Source: Acidobacteriota bacterium
Lineage (GTDB): Bacteria > Acidobacteriota > Blastocatellia > Pyrinomonadales > Pyrinomonadaceae
NCBI GenBank assembly: GCA_963169175.1
Contig: CAUJFK010000107.1
Location: forward strand, 1 to 5,247
Direction of reading: 5' to 3'
DNA: 5,247 nt
This document shows, piece by piece, positions 1-5,154 of this stretch (the stretch's first letter is position 1; every line of letters begins with the position of its first letter). Both the position numbers and the translations under genes were made by a program. The notes beneath the pieces are model-generated. The model saw only the letters and a program-made list of their open reading frames with translations, did not search any database and was not told the DNA's origin.

Positions 1-412
1 TGGCGATATAGGCATTGACGCCCGCGGCATAGCTTTCAAGCACACGCCGCAGTTCCGGCGAAAGATATTTAAGATTCTCTTCGGCAACACGTGCAAATCC
101 ATATCGCCGCCAAAGCTTGTCGTCCTCAAGCGCCGGCGAACCAAAGATCTCAGCCGTCTCGCCGCGTGCGCGCCGCCGCATCAGGTCCATCTGCCACAAC
201 CTGTCTGACGCGGTGACGTAGCCCTGTACAAAGTATAGGTCGGGTTCATTCCGTGCTTCGATATATGGGATGTCGCGGGCATCTCGCCGCACGATCACCG
301 GCGCGGCCAGGCCGGAGACATTCAATGAATTCTGCGACGGCTGCGCAAAAGCAGCGGCCGATACCAGGCAAAATACGGCGAGGAAATAGAGCTTTCGGGG
401 TTGAATATGCAT
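1..412 (-). CDS. Penicillin acylase family protein (Ntn hydrolase, S45), N-terminal part, cut by window edge
   Basis: The family cleaves amide bonds, such as those in beta-lactams, N-acyl amino acids or acyl-homoserine lactones, using an N-terminal serine exposed by autoprocessing. Only 137 codons are present. Residues 1-23 form a typical signal peptide: basic HIQPRK, a hydrophobic core LYFLAVFCLVSAA, and AFA before Q24, so export to the periplasm is expected. The mature N-terminus carries the A-chain pattern of the family: VIVRRDARDIPYIEA (39-53), DLYFVQGYVTASDRLWQMDL (58-77), RRRARGETAEIFG (79-91) and ESYAAGVNAYI (126-136). The linker and the catalytic Ser of the beta chain lie outside the window, so activity and substrate cannot be judged. 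The ATG at 412 is preferred over an in-frame ATG at 463: it gives a compact signal peptide, and a promoter-like pair lies between the two. Neither start has a Shine-Dalgarno site. Family assignment is firm; specificity is unknown. Confidence 0.88.
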   Translation of the reverse strand, partial: MHIQPRKLYFLAVFCLVSAAAFAQPSQNSLNVSGLAAPVIVRRDARDIPYIEARNEPDLYFVQGYVTASDRLWQMDLMRRRARGETAEIFGSPALEDDKLWRRYGFARVAEENLKYLSPELRRVLESYAAGVNAYIA

Positions 413-418
413 TAAGGA

Positions 419-447
419 ACGATAACCAAATTGCCGCCGTGTGGCAA
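419..447 (-). promoter_or_regulatory. Predicted sigma70-type promoter of the acylase gene
   Basis: On the minus strand TTGCCA (447-442, 5 of 6 consensus bases) is followed after exactly 17 nt by TATCGT (424-419, 4 of 6). The A of the ATG at 412 lies 7 nt past the -10 box, where transcription would be expected to begin, so the mRNA may be leaderless. This agrees with the missing Shine-Dalgarno site. Prediction by pattern only. Confidence 0.5.
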
Positions 448-500
448 CTTTCCGGTGGCCCATCGTATCTACAATTTGGCATCTGACTCGTGGTGTATTT

Positions 501-529
501 TTGCCGTTCACTTCAGTGTGGGGTACACT
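501..529 (+). promoter_or_regulatory. Predicted sigma70-type promoter of the cytochrome c gene
   Basis: TTGCCG (501-506) and TACACT (524-529) are separated by 17 nt, each matching 4 of 6 consensus bases. Transcription would start near 536 and leave a leader of about 39 nt before the ATG at 575. It lies back to back with the acylase promoter in the divergent region 413-574, so one regulator could affect both genes. No operator-like repeat stands out there. Confidence 0.4.
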
Positions 530-574
530 CAACCTAAATTACATTTGAATCAGGCTCGCTTCGCGTAATAACTT

Positions 575-1021
575 ATGAAAACGAGGATATTTGTAATAGC
601 GGCCGCGGCGACATTTACTCTTTCGGCGTGTTCCGGTTCGCAAACCACGAACCAAAATTCGACAAACTCAGATCGCGTTGCCGCATCGCCGTCGGCCGCT
701 CCTACCGCCGACGTAATGGCCGCTGGCAGGCAGCTTTTTCTCGACAACTGCTCCAATTGCCACAAGGAAAGCGGCAAGGGCGGCCCGATGGAGATCGAGG
801 GCAAGAAGATCGAACCCGACGACCTAACTTCGGACAAGCTCCGCAAACTGCCGGACGACAAGCTGTATCGCTACATTTACAACGGTGTCGAAGATGACGG
901 CATGCCCGCGTTCAAAGATAAATTGAGCGAGGCCGAGATACGCGAGGTCGTCCGCTACGTGCGTTCCGAACTCCAGGGAATGCCGCTCGCCGCCCCGACA
1001 AAAGGCCTCGGCGTCGATTGA
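575..1021 (+). CDS. Single-heme c-type cytochrome, predicted lipoprotein
   Basis: Electron-transfer protein of 148 residues, predicted to be lipid-anchored in the cell envelope. Residues 1-19 are a lipoprotein signal peptide ending in the lipobox LSAC with Cys19. Ser20 follows, which by the enterobacterial +2 rule would favour the outer membrane, though that rule may not hold here. A flexible Ser/Thr/Asn/Ala-rich tether covers about 20-48. The class I cytochrome c fold follows: helix AAGRQLFLDNC, heme site CSNCH (Cys59, Cys62, His63 as proximal ligand), the acidic/basic loop, GVEDDGMPAF with Met110 as likely sixth ligand, and C-terminal helix SEAEIREVVRYVRSEL (118-133). Size and motif order match small soluble cytochromes of the cbb3/c6-like group. 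The redox partner cannot be inferred, since no oxidase or dehydrogenase gene is adjacent. No clear Shine-Dalgarno precedes the ATG, but the lipoprotein signal fixes the start well. Confidence 0.92.
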   Translation: MKTRIFVIAAAATFTLSACSGSQTTNQNSTNSDRVAASPSAAPTADVMAAGRQLFLDNCSNCHKESGKGGPMEIEGKKIEPDDLTSDKLRKLPDDKLYRYIYNGVEDDGMPAFKDKLSEAEIREVVRYVRSELQGMPLAAPTKGLGVD

Positions 1022-1024
1022 TAT

Positions 1025-1053
1025 TTGCAATCACGCCCACAGAACACTAAACT
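1025..1053 (+). promoter_or_regulatory. Predicted promoter of the tRNA-Arg gene
   Basis: TTGCAA (1025-1030) and TAAACT (1048-1053) are 17 nt apart, each matching 4 of 6 sigma70 consensus bases. Initiation about 7 nt further on, near 1060, would give a 5' leader of only a few nucleotides before the tRNA at 1064. The -35 box begins four bases after the cytochrome stop codon, so the tRNA appears to have its own promoter. Pattern-based. Confidence 0.45.
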
Positions 1054-1063
1054 CTCATTTCGA

Positions 1064-1140
1064 GCACCCTTAGCTCAGTTGAATAGAGCGTCTGACTTCG
1101 GATCAGAAGGTCGCAGGTTTGAGTCCTGCAGGGTGTACCA
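1064..1140 (+). tRNA. tRNA-Arg, anticodon UCG, CCA encoded
   Basis: A full 77-nt cloverleaf can be drawn by hand. Acceptor stem GCACCCT (1064-1070) pairs with AGGGTGT (1130-1136), with a G1-U72 wobble. The D arm is GCTC/GAGC (1073-1076 and 1086-1089). The anticodon stem TCTGA/TCAGA is perfect around loop CTTCGGA, giving anticodon TCG (1098-1100), which reads CGA and probably CGG. The variable loop is AGGTC and the T stem GCAGG/CCTGC. Discriminator A73 is followed by encoded CCA (1138-1140). U8, A14, G15-C48, G18, A21, U33, G53-C61, U54, U55 and A58 are all conserved. Two normally near-invariant positions differ: position 19 is A (1082) instead of G, and position 56 is T (1120) instead of C. 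These two bases contact each other in the elbow, so the fold is probably kept as A19-U56. The gene sits between its own promoter and terminator. Confidence 0.96.
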
Positions 1141-1174
1141 GGATCATCTTGTAAGTCAATAATGTAAGAACGCG

Positions 1175-1201
1175 AGGCGGCCACGGGAGCCGCCTTTTTT
1201 T
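1175..1201 (+). terminator. Rho-independent terminator of the tRNA-Arg transcript
   Basis: AGGCGGC (1175-1181) pairs perfectly with GCCGCCT (1189-1195) around a 7-nt loop, and a run of seven T follows (1195-1201). It begins 35 nt after the tRNA CCA end, which suits 3' trimming of a monocistronic precursor. Its T-run overlaps the left end of the palindromic element that follows. Confidence 0.85.
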
Positions 1202-1297
1202 CGTGTGTTTCGTTCTTTGTTTTGCATATTTCGTGGTCCGGGTTTCTGCTTCGCCACCACGAAACAACACGAAACAAAAAACGAAACGCACGAAAAA
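1197..1297. repeat. Imperfect long palindrome built of TTTCGTG/CACGAAA words
   Basis: Two arms of about 41 nt (1197-1237 and 1256-1297) are inverted copies around an 18-nt loop. From the outside in, the matching blocks are TTTTTCGTG, GTTTCGTT, TTTGTTT and TTTCGTGGT. They are separated by single mismatches and one unmatched 6/7-nt stretch. Within the arms the heptamer TTTCGTG or its complement CACGAAA recurs at 1199, 1229, 1258, 1268 and 1289, with an AACGAAA variant at 1280; right-arm spacings are 9-12 nt. In all six frames it gives only low-complexity peptides and no credible protein. It looks like a REP- or MITE-like extragenic palindrome. I recall similar CACGAAA-rich intergenic repeats from other environmental bacteria but cannot verify that here. 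No transposase is visible. Confidence 0.75.
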
Positions 1298-1339
1298 GGC
1301 CAGTTCCCACGGAAAAGCGGACGCCGAATTGCCGGGTCG

Positions 1340-1366
1340 TTGACAGGCATTTAGGCCACGTATTTT
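1340..1366 (+). promoter_or_regulatory. Possible promoter of the hydrolase gene
   Basis: A perfect -35 hexamer TTGACA (1340-1345) is followed after 15 nt by TATTTT (1361-1366, 4 of 6). The spacer is shorter than the usual 16-18 nt, which weakens the call. Transcription from here would place the inverted repeat at 1380-1419 in the 5' untranslated region. Confidence 0.3.
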
Positions 1367-1379
1367 CGGTGAAGATCAG

Positions 1380-1419
1380 TATCGAAAATCGAATGTAGAC
1401 TCAAATGGACTTTTCGATA
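1380..1419. promoter_or_regulatory. 9-bp perfect inverted repeat upstream of the hydrolase gene
   Basis: TATCGAAAA (1380-1388) and TTTTCGATA (1411-1419) are exact reverse complements separated by 22 nt. It may be an operator bound by a dimer, or a stem-loop in the leader. It lacks a T-run and is AT-rich, so it is not a terminator. The function is inferred from position only. Confidence 0.4.
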
Positions 1420-1448
1420 ACTCCGCGCGTCTAAAGCAGGTGACGGAC

Positions 1449-1453
1449 GGAGG
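1449..1453 (+). promoter_or_regulatory. Shine-Dalgarno site that decides the hydrolase start
   Basis: GGAGG ends 10 nt before the ATG at 1464. It lies inside the reading frame that would open at the GTG at 1440, which argues for the internal ATG as the true start. Confidence 0.6.
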
Positions 1454-1463
1454 TTGTTGCCGA

Positions 1464-2612
1464 ATGAGATCGCTGTTGTTTCTGGCCCTTTTTATCCTGC
1501 TTCTTATCCCTCATATCTCATCTCAAAGTAATTTGACCGTTACGAACGGGAGCAAGAATATTGGGAAGGCCAGGGAGCGACGGGCCTTTGTTTGGGCCAA
1601 TCCGAATGAGCCGAACATGGTGTTTGACCAGTGGGTGGGCAACACGGCCCTTGTAGAAGACGTGTATTCCGCATCGACGCTGGTAAATCCGCTCAGCAAG
1701 AACATTGATCTGACAGCGACCTACAAAGCGGCCCCGATCTGGAGCTTGACCGAAGAGACTGTCAGCGGCGTGGATGTGCTTTATTACATTCCACAAAACC
1801 CGGTCGGTGTCATTTTCAGACTTCATGGTTCTGGCGGAAGTGCACAGTCAACCTTGACCAGCATCGAGAGTCGGTTATTTTCAAATGACGCCGTCGCGGC
1901 GGGATACGGCATTATCGCACTGGACAGCGTTGACCGAATAAGCGGCGACTGGAGCCTGGCCCCACAAGCGAACAACCCGGATATAAGCAACATCCAGGCT
2001 ATAATCGCAAATTTGCAACAGCGCGGGTTGTTATCTGCGAACACTCCGCTTCTTGCCCAAGGGACATCCCGCGGCGGCATATTCTCGTCTTTGGTCGTCT
2101 ATTACTTAAATTTCCGTGCGGATGCGATCTACATCGCGTACGGCGCCAATTTGATCATGCCGCAAACGACCGTGCCCACGATCTTTTGCCTGGCGGCAAA
2201 TGATGACCAGGCCATGGTCGGCGAAGCAGGCAATCAAAACGCCTACTACCAGGTCCTGAATCTGCAAAGCCGCGGCATAATGGCAAGCTACAACCTGCAC
2301 CCTTCATCGCCCGTCTATCCTGAAAGGTTTTGGCGAATAGCAAATCTGACCGCTGACGATTCGCATGCGATCTACAATGCGCTCAGGGCCAATGGCTTTC
2401 TCGACAGCCGCGATTTTCTAATACAAAATCCGAGAGGATCAAATTGGCAGTCCGTAATTCCGCCGCAATACCAGTTTTACACGAGCGGGATCAGTTCAGT
2501 CCTCGGAGCCGCCTACGCAAGCCACAATTTTTACAGCGACTATAACGCCCGCGTACTGCGATTTTTCTCCGATGCTTTGAATGCGTCCAAGCAAGCGAAG
2601 CGACAGCGATGA
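1464..2612 (+). CDS. Secreted alpha/beta hydrolase (serine esterase type)
   Basis: Predicted exported hydrolase of 382 residues. Residues 1-20 form a signal peptide with the hydrophobic run LLFLALFILLLIPHISS. Hydrolase features follow in the expected order: beta strand and oxyanion-hole motif GVIFRLHGSGG (115-125), nucleophile elbow GTSRG (200-204) with Ser202 in the strand-turn-helix LLAQGTSRGGIFSSLVVYYL, a likely acid in CLAANDDQ (Asp247 or Asp248), and a likely catalytic His354 in YASHNFY. The spacing fits a canonical Ser-Asp-His triad. The layout resembles PHB-depolymerase/feruloyl-esterase-like enzymes, but no substrate can be named, and the N-terminal 80 residues (WANPNEPNMVFDQWVGN) are not recognised. 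A GTG at 1440 extends the frame by 8 residues but disrupts the signal peptide start, so the ATG after GGAGG is used. It converges on the regulator gene, 59 nt away, with no obvious terminator between them. Confidence 0.8.
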   Translation: MRSLLFLALFILLLIPHISSQSNLTVTNGSKNIGKARERRAFVWANPNEPNMVFDQWVGNTALVEDVYSASTLVNPLSKNIDLTATYKAAPIWSLTEETVSGVDVLYYIPQNPVGVIFRLHGSGGSAQSTLTSIESRLFSNDAVAAGYGIIALDSVDRISGDWSLAPQANNPDISNIQAIIANLQQRGLLSANTPLLAQGTSRGGIFSSLVVYYLNFRADAIYIAYGANLIMPQTTVPTIFCLAANDDQAMVGEAGNQNAYYQVLNLQSRGIMASYNLHPSSPVYPERFWRIANLTADDSHAIYNALRANGFLDSRDFLIQNPRGSNWQSVIPPQYQFYTSGISSVLGAAYASHNFYSDYNARVLRFFSDALNASKQAKRQR

Positions 2613-2671
2613 ACGCGTGGCCTCGGCATTACACTTTTCAGATCAAGCTGGCCCGTGCGTGCGAGAATAAC

Positions 2672-3694
2672 TCACGCCAATGTCAGCAATTCCTCTGCCT
2701 GATATATATCGGCGTAGGTGCAGACGTCGGCCAGGGCGTCGATGACTTCGGGGTCGAAGCGGGTTCCGGAGGCGCGGCGAAGTGAATCTACGGCGTCGCG
2801 GTGTGCGAGCGGTTCGTTGCCGGGCTTCGGTTGGCGAAGTTGGTCGTAAGTGCTTGCAGCGGCGATGATTCGAGCCGACAGCGGTATCTGGGCGCCGGCG
2901 AATCCGAACGGGAATCCGAGGCCGTCGTAGCTCTCGAATAAAAATCTAAGAACGCCCGTTGCTTCCGCCAGTTCTGGCACTAGGTCAATTGCGGCCGCAC
3001 CGGCATCGAGCGCTGTGCCGAGAGCTGTTCGGTGTTCGCCCATCTGCTGTTGCCCTTTTTCGAGAACTTCTCGTGGTGCCCTGAACAGGACCGCTTCATG
3101 AAGCATCGCGGCAAGGTGAAGCGTTTCGCGGCTTTCCCAATCCAGTTCGACAAACCGCTCTCCGACAAGCGCGGCGATCGCCGCTGTCCGTTCGGCGCGT
3201 CCGCGAAGGTGTGGAAACTGAGTTTCAAGCATAGTCAGCACCATCTCCACACAACCGTCGGTCGCGCTCTTCAGCCGCGATTTCAGCCGTTCGTTCTCGG
3301 TCTGCAGCCGCCGCTGTGCACGCGTGCTTTCATAGTGCTGAAGCGAACGCTGCACGGTCTGCTTTAGCTCTTCGTTGACCCACGGTTTCGTCACATATTT
3401 ATAAACGACGCCGGAGTTGATGGCGTCAACAAGATCGTTGGCATCTGTATAACCCGTCAGGATTATCCGCACCGTTTGCGGACGGCGTTCGGCGGCGAGC
3501 TTTAGAAACTCGAGGCCGGTCATGCCCGGCATCCGCTGGTCTGAGACGATCAGAGCAATGTCGTGAACCGACAACAGGTCAAGCGCCTCGTCACCGGTGG
3601 AGGCGGTGTAAATGTCATAGCTGTTGCGAAACAGGCGTTCAAGCAGCCGAAGGTTTGCGGTCTCGTCGTCAACAAAAAGTATTTTGTATTGCAT
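2672..3694 (-). CDS. Response regulator with degenerate HD-GYP output domain
   Basis: Cytoplasmic two-component regulator of 340 residues, RpfG-like in architecture. The receiver (about 1-120) looks fully functional: acidic pair Asp9/Asp10, phospho-acceptor Asp52 in SDQRMPGMTG, Thr80 in ILTGYTD, and Lys103 in VTKPW. A probable coiled coil follows (about 108-145). Residues about 147-330 align with HD-GYP phosphodiesterases through ETLHLAAMLHE, MGEHRTALG, YDGLGFPFGF, QIPLSARIIAAASTYDQL and SGTRFDPEVIDAL. The metal site is eroded: the first His is Arg166, HD is His199-Glu200, the HH pair is Leu252-Phe253, the late Asp is Ser281, and GYP is GFP (260-262); only His199 and His221 remain as clear ligands. 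It is therefore probably not a c-di-GMP phosphodiesterase and may act by binding. The start is supported by GAGG six nt upstream. The gene lies downstream of the kinase in the same orientation. Confidence 0.88.
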   Translation of the reverse strand: MQYKILFVDDETANLRLLERLFRNSYDIYTASTGDEALDLLSVHDIALIVSDQRMPGMTGLEFLKLAAERRPQTVRIILTGYTDANDLVDAINSGVVYKYVTKPWVNEELKQTVQRSLQHYESTRAQRRLQTENERLKSRLKSATDGCVEMVLTMLETQFPHLRGRAERTAAIAALVGERFVELDWESRETLHLAAMLHEAVLFRAPREVLEKGQQQMGEHRTALGTALDAGAAAIDLVPELAEATGVLRFLFESYDGLGFPFGFAGAQIPLSARIIAAASTYDQLRQPKPGNEPLAHRDAVDSLRRASGTRFDPEVIDALADVCTYADIYQAEELLTLA

Positions 3695-3775
3695 CTATTT
3701 CCTCGTGAGGTACAGGATGTTCTGACAATTGATCAGCTTCAATTGCCTCTAGCTGCGGCTAGGGGCGAGAAGTAT
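3695..3775 (-). promoter_or_regulatory. Structured spacer between kinase and regulator genes, with regulator RBS
   Basis: In this 81-nt gap two hairpins abut exactly. The first, in mRNA order (3765-3746), is an 8-bp stem CCCCTAGC/GCTAGAGG with loop CGCA and one G-U pair. The second (3745-3726) is a perfect 7-bp stem CAATTGA/TCAATTG with a 6-nt loop. Neither is followed by a T-run, so they are not typical terminators. Nearer the start codon, CCTCACGAGG (3710-3701) contains the Shine-Dalgarno GAGG, which could pair weakly with the adjacent CCTC. This suggests control of regulator output relative to kinase, by RNA stability, processing or translation. Confidence 0.5.
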
Positions 3776-5122
3776 TTAGGCAGCCGCCCGCGTTTCTGCA
3801 GCGGCGTCCATTTGCTGCGGAAGAATTACATTGAACGTGGTTCCCTTCCCTGGTTCGCTCTGGACCTCGATGCGGCCGTTATGGCGTTCGACAATACCGA
3901 ACGCGATTGACAGCCCGAGGCCCGATCCTTCACCCACCGGCTTGGTGGTAAAGAATGGATCGAAAATTCTATTCAGGTCTTCGCGGGCAATGCCGGCGCC
4001 GGTATCGGAAACCGATACGATAACAGAATCTTCGTTTGAAAAAGTACGGACACATACCTCGCCCGGCTGATTGCCGATCGCTTGCGCCGCGTTAACCAAG
4101 AGGTTCATCCAAACCTGATTGAGCCTTGCCGAAAATGCGTCGATCTCGGGTACATCTCCATATTCGCGGACAAGCGATGCCCCGCCGCCGCTGAAATATC
4201 GCGAAAGCAGCCTGATGGTAGAATCAAGCCCTTCGTGTACATCGGTGCGTTTCAATTCAGCTTCGTCCAACCGCGAGAATGTGCGCAGGTTTTGCACGAT
4301 CTCGCGCACGCGGCCGACGCCGGCCTGGCAGTCGCCCAAGGCTTCGGTCAGATCGACGGTCATTCGCTCGTAGTCTATCTGCTGTTTTAGTTCCGCTATC
4401 CCTGCGGCAAATTCATCCGATACGTCGGCCGTGCCGTAAAGGCTGATCAGCCGTATCAAGTCCTTCACGCATTGGGCTAGAAATTCAAGATTGCCCGAAA
4501 CGAATCCGACCGGATTGTTGATCTCGTGTGCGATACCGGCCGCGAGTTTGCCGATCGACGCCATCTTTTCGTTGTGGACGATCTCTGCCTGCAGGCGTTC
4601 AAGGTGCGCCTTTCGCTCAGAAAGTTCGCGGTTGCGCTCTTCGAGATCGGTCTTGTACTTTGCGGCGTTGATCAGCAGCCGGCGGCGTTCCAACGCACGT
4701 GCCACGGTCAGCTCAAGCACCTCTTCGTCGCAAGGTTTGATCAGATAATCGAACGCTCCGAGCCGCACAGCATCAAGCGCCCGCTGCGGCCGATCAACGC
4801 TGGACACGACGATCACCGCGGTTTGCGGATATCGGTCCATGACAATGCGCAGCAGCTCAACACCCGAAAGGCCGGGCATTATCACGTCGGTTATCACAAG
4901 ACTGATCGGGACCGCCTTTAGTTTTTCGAGCGCTTCCGCCACATTCGCGGCCTCGCAGCACTTATAGTGCTGTTTTAGCAGACGAAGCAGGCTGGCCCGC
5001 ACGGTCGGTGAGTCATCTACGATCAGCACGCTCTCGCGATCGAAGTATTCGTTGGGTGAATGTTGGTCGGAAAGGGCGTGGACCTGCCTCAGTTCCGCGT
5101 GTGAGTATGTTCGAGAGTCCAT
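3776..5122 (-). CDS. Histidine kinase with N-terminal receiver domain
   Basis: Cytoplasmic kinase of 448 residues with no membrane segment or signal peptide. Domain order is receiver, coiled coil, dimerisation/phospho-acceptor, ATPase. The receiver (31-145) has Asp36/Asp37, acceptor Asp79 in ITDVIMPGLSG, Ser107 at the switch position and Lys129 in LIKP. A charged coiled coil (about 150-188) leads into EKMASIGKLAAGIAHEINNP with phospho-acceptor His199. The ATPase has the N box NLLVNAAQAI (Asn340, Asn344), G1 box SDTGAGI (Asp373), F box IFDPFFTTK and G2 box GSGLGLS (399-405), so all catalytic boxes are intact. No sensor domain is seen: input probably comes by phosphorylation of the receiver or from a partner. 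The stretch before residue 31 is not conserved-looking and no Shine-Dalgarno precedes the ATG, but no better start exists. It precedes the HD-GYP-like regulator, its most likely phosphotransfer target. Confidence 0.92.
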   Translation of the reverse strand: MDSRTYSHAELRQVHALSDQHSPNEYFDRESVLIVDDSPTVRASLLRLLKQHYKCCEAANVAEALEKLKAVPISLVITDVIMPGLSGVELLRIVMDRYPQTAVIVVSSVDRPQRALDAVRLGAFDYLIKPCDEEVLELTVARALERRRLLINAAKYKTDLEERNRELSERKAHLERLQAEIVHNEKMASIGKLAAGIAHEINNPVGFVSGNLEFLAQCVKDLIRLISLYGTADVSDEFAAGIAELKQQIDYERMTVDLTEALGDCQAGVGRVREIVQNLRTFSRLDEAELKRTDVHEGLDSTIRLLSRYFSGGGASLVREYGDVPEIDAFSARLNQVWMNLLVNAAQAIGNQPGEVCVRTFSNEDSVIVSVSDTGAGIAREDLNRIFDPFFTTKPVGEGSGLGLSIAFGIVERHNGRIEVQSEPGKGTTFNVILPQQMDAAAETRAAA

Positions 5123-5126
5123 AGTG

Positions 5127-5154
5127 AGGATAATGGAATCATTGTTTTAGGCAA
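5127..5154 (-). promoter_or_regulatory. Possible promoter of the kinase gene
   Basis: On the minus strand TTGCCT (5154-5149) and TATCCT (5132-5127) are 16 nt apart, each matching 4 of 6 consensus bases. The A of the start codon at 5122 lies only 5 nt past the -10 box, so the transcript would have little or no leader, in keeping with the lack of a Shine-Dalgarno site. Confidence 0.35.

Larger units (their letters stand above)
1298..1463 (+). other. Non-coding region upstream of the hydrolase gene
   Basis: With the terminator and palindrome this completes the gene-free stretch from 1141 to 1463. No RNA gene or small coding sequence can be supported in it. It holds a weak promoter candidate, a 9-bp inverted repeat and the Shine-Dalgarno site of the hydrolase gene. 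Confidence 0.6.

Noticed and set aside
246..486. Short open frames on both strands over the acylase 5' end
   Set aside because: They are out of frame with the acylase signal peptide and conserved motifs, which account for this stretch.
566..571. TAATAA just before the cytochrome start, considered as a -10 box
   Set aside because: It lies only 3 nt before the ATG and has a 15-nt spacer to a weak TTGAAT. The pair at 501-529 has better geometry.
1064..1140. tRNA gene as an integration site of a mobile island
   Set aside because: No repeat of the tRNA 3' end and no integrase is visible in the window.
1047..1310. Minus-strand open frame of 87 codons across the tRNA and palindrome
   Set aside because: The CRTQTCDLLIRSQTL part is the well-known false translation of an antisense tRNA gene, and the rest comes from the low-complexity palindrome. 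There is no start context and no family.
1103..1350. Two other minus-strand open frames of 62-64 codons over the palindrome
   Set aside because: They consist of repeat-derived low-complexity peptides (THEKK- and FVSCCF-like), overlap the terminator and lack ribosome sites.
1440..1463. GTG start at 1440 for the hydrolase
   Set aside because: It would put the Shine-Dalgarno GGAGG inside the coding region and add MTDGGCCR before a complete signal peptide that starts at 1464.
2657..2677. Small hairpin (GCGT..GAG / CTCACGC) at the end of the regulator gene, considered as a terminator
   Set aside because: The stem is bulged and short, overlaps the stop codon and has no T-run on either strand.
3032..4921. 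Several plus-strand open frames of 79-131 codons opposite the kinase and regulator genes
   Set aside because: They lie antisense to well-conserved catalytic motifs and have no recognisable domains or ribosome sites, as expected of shadows in GC-rich coding DNA.
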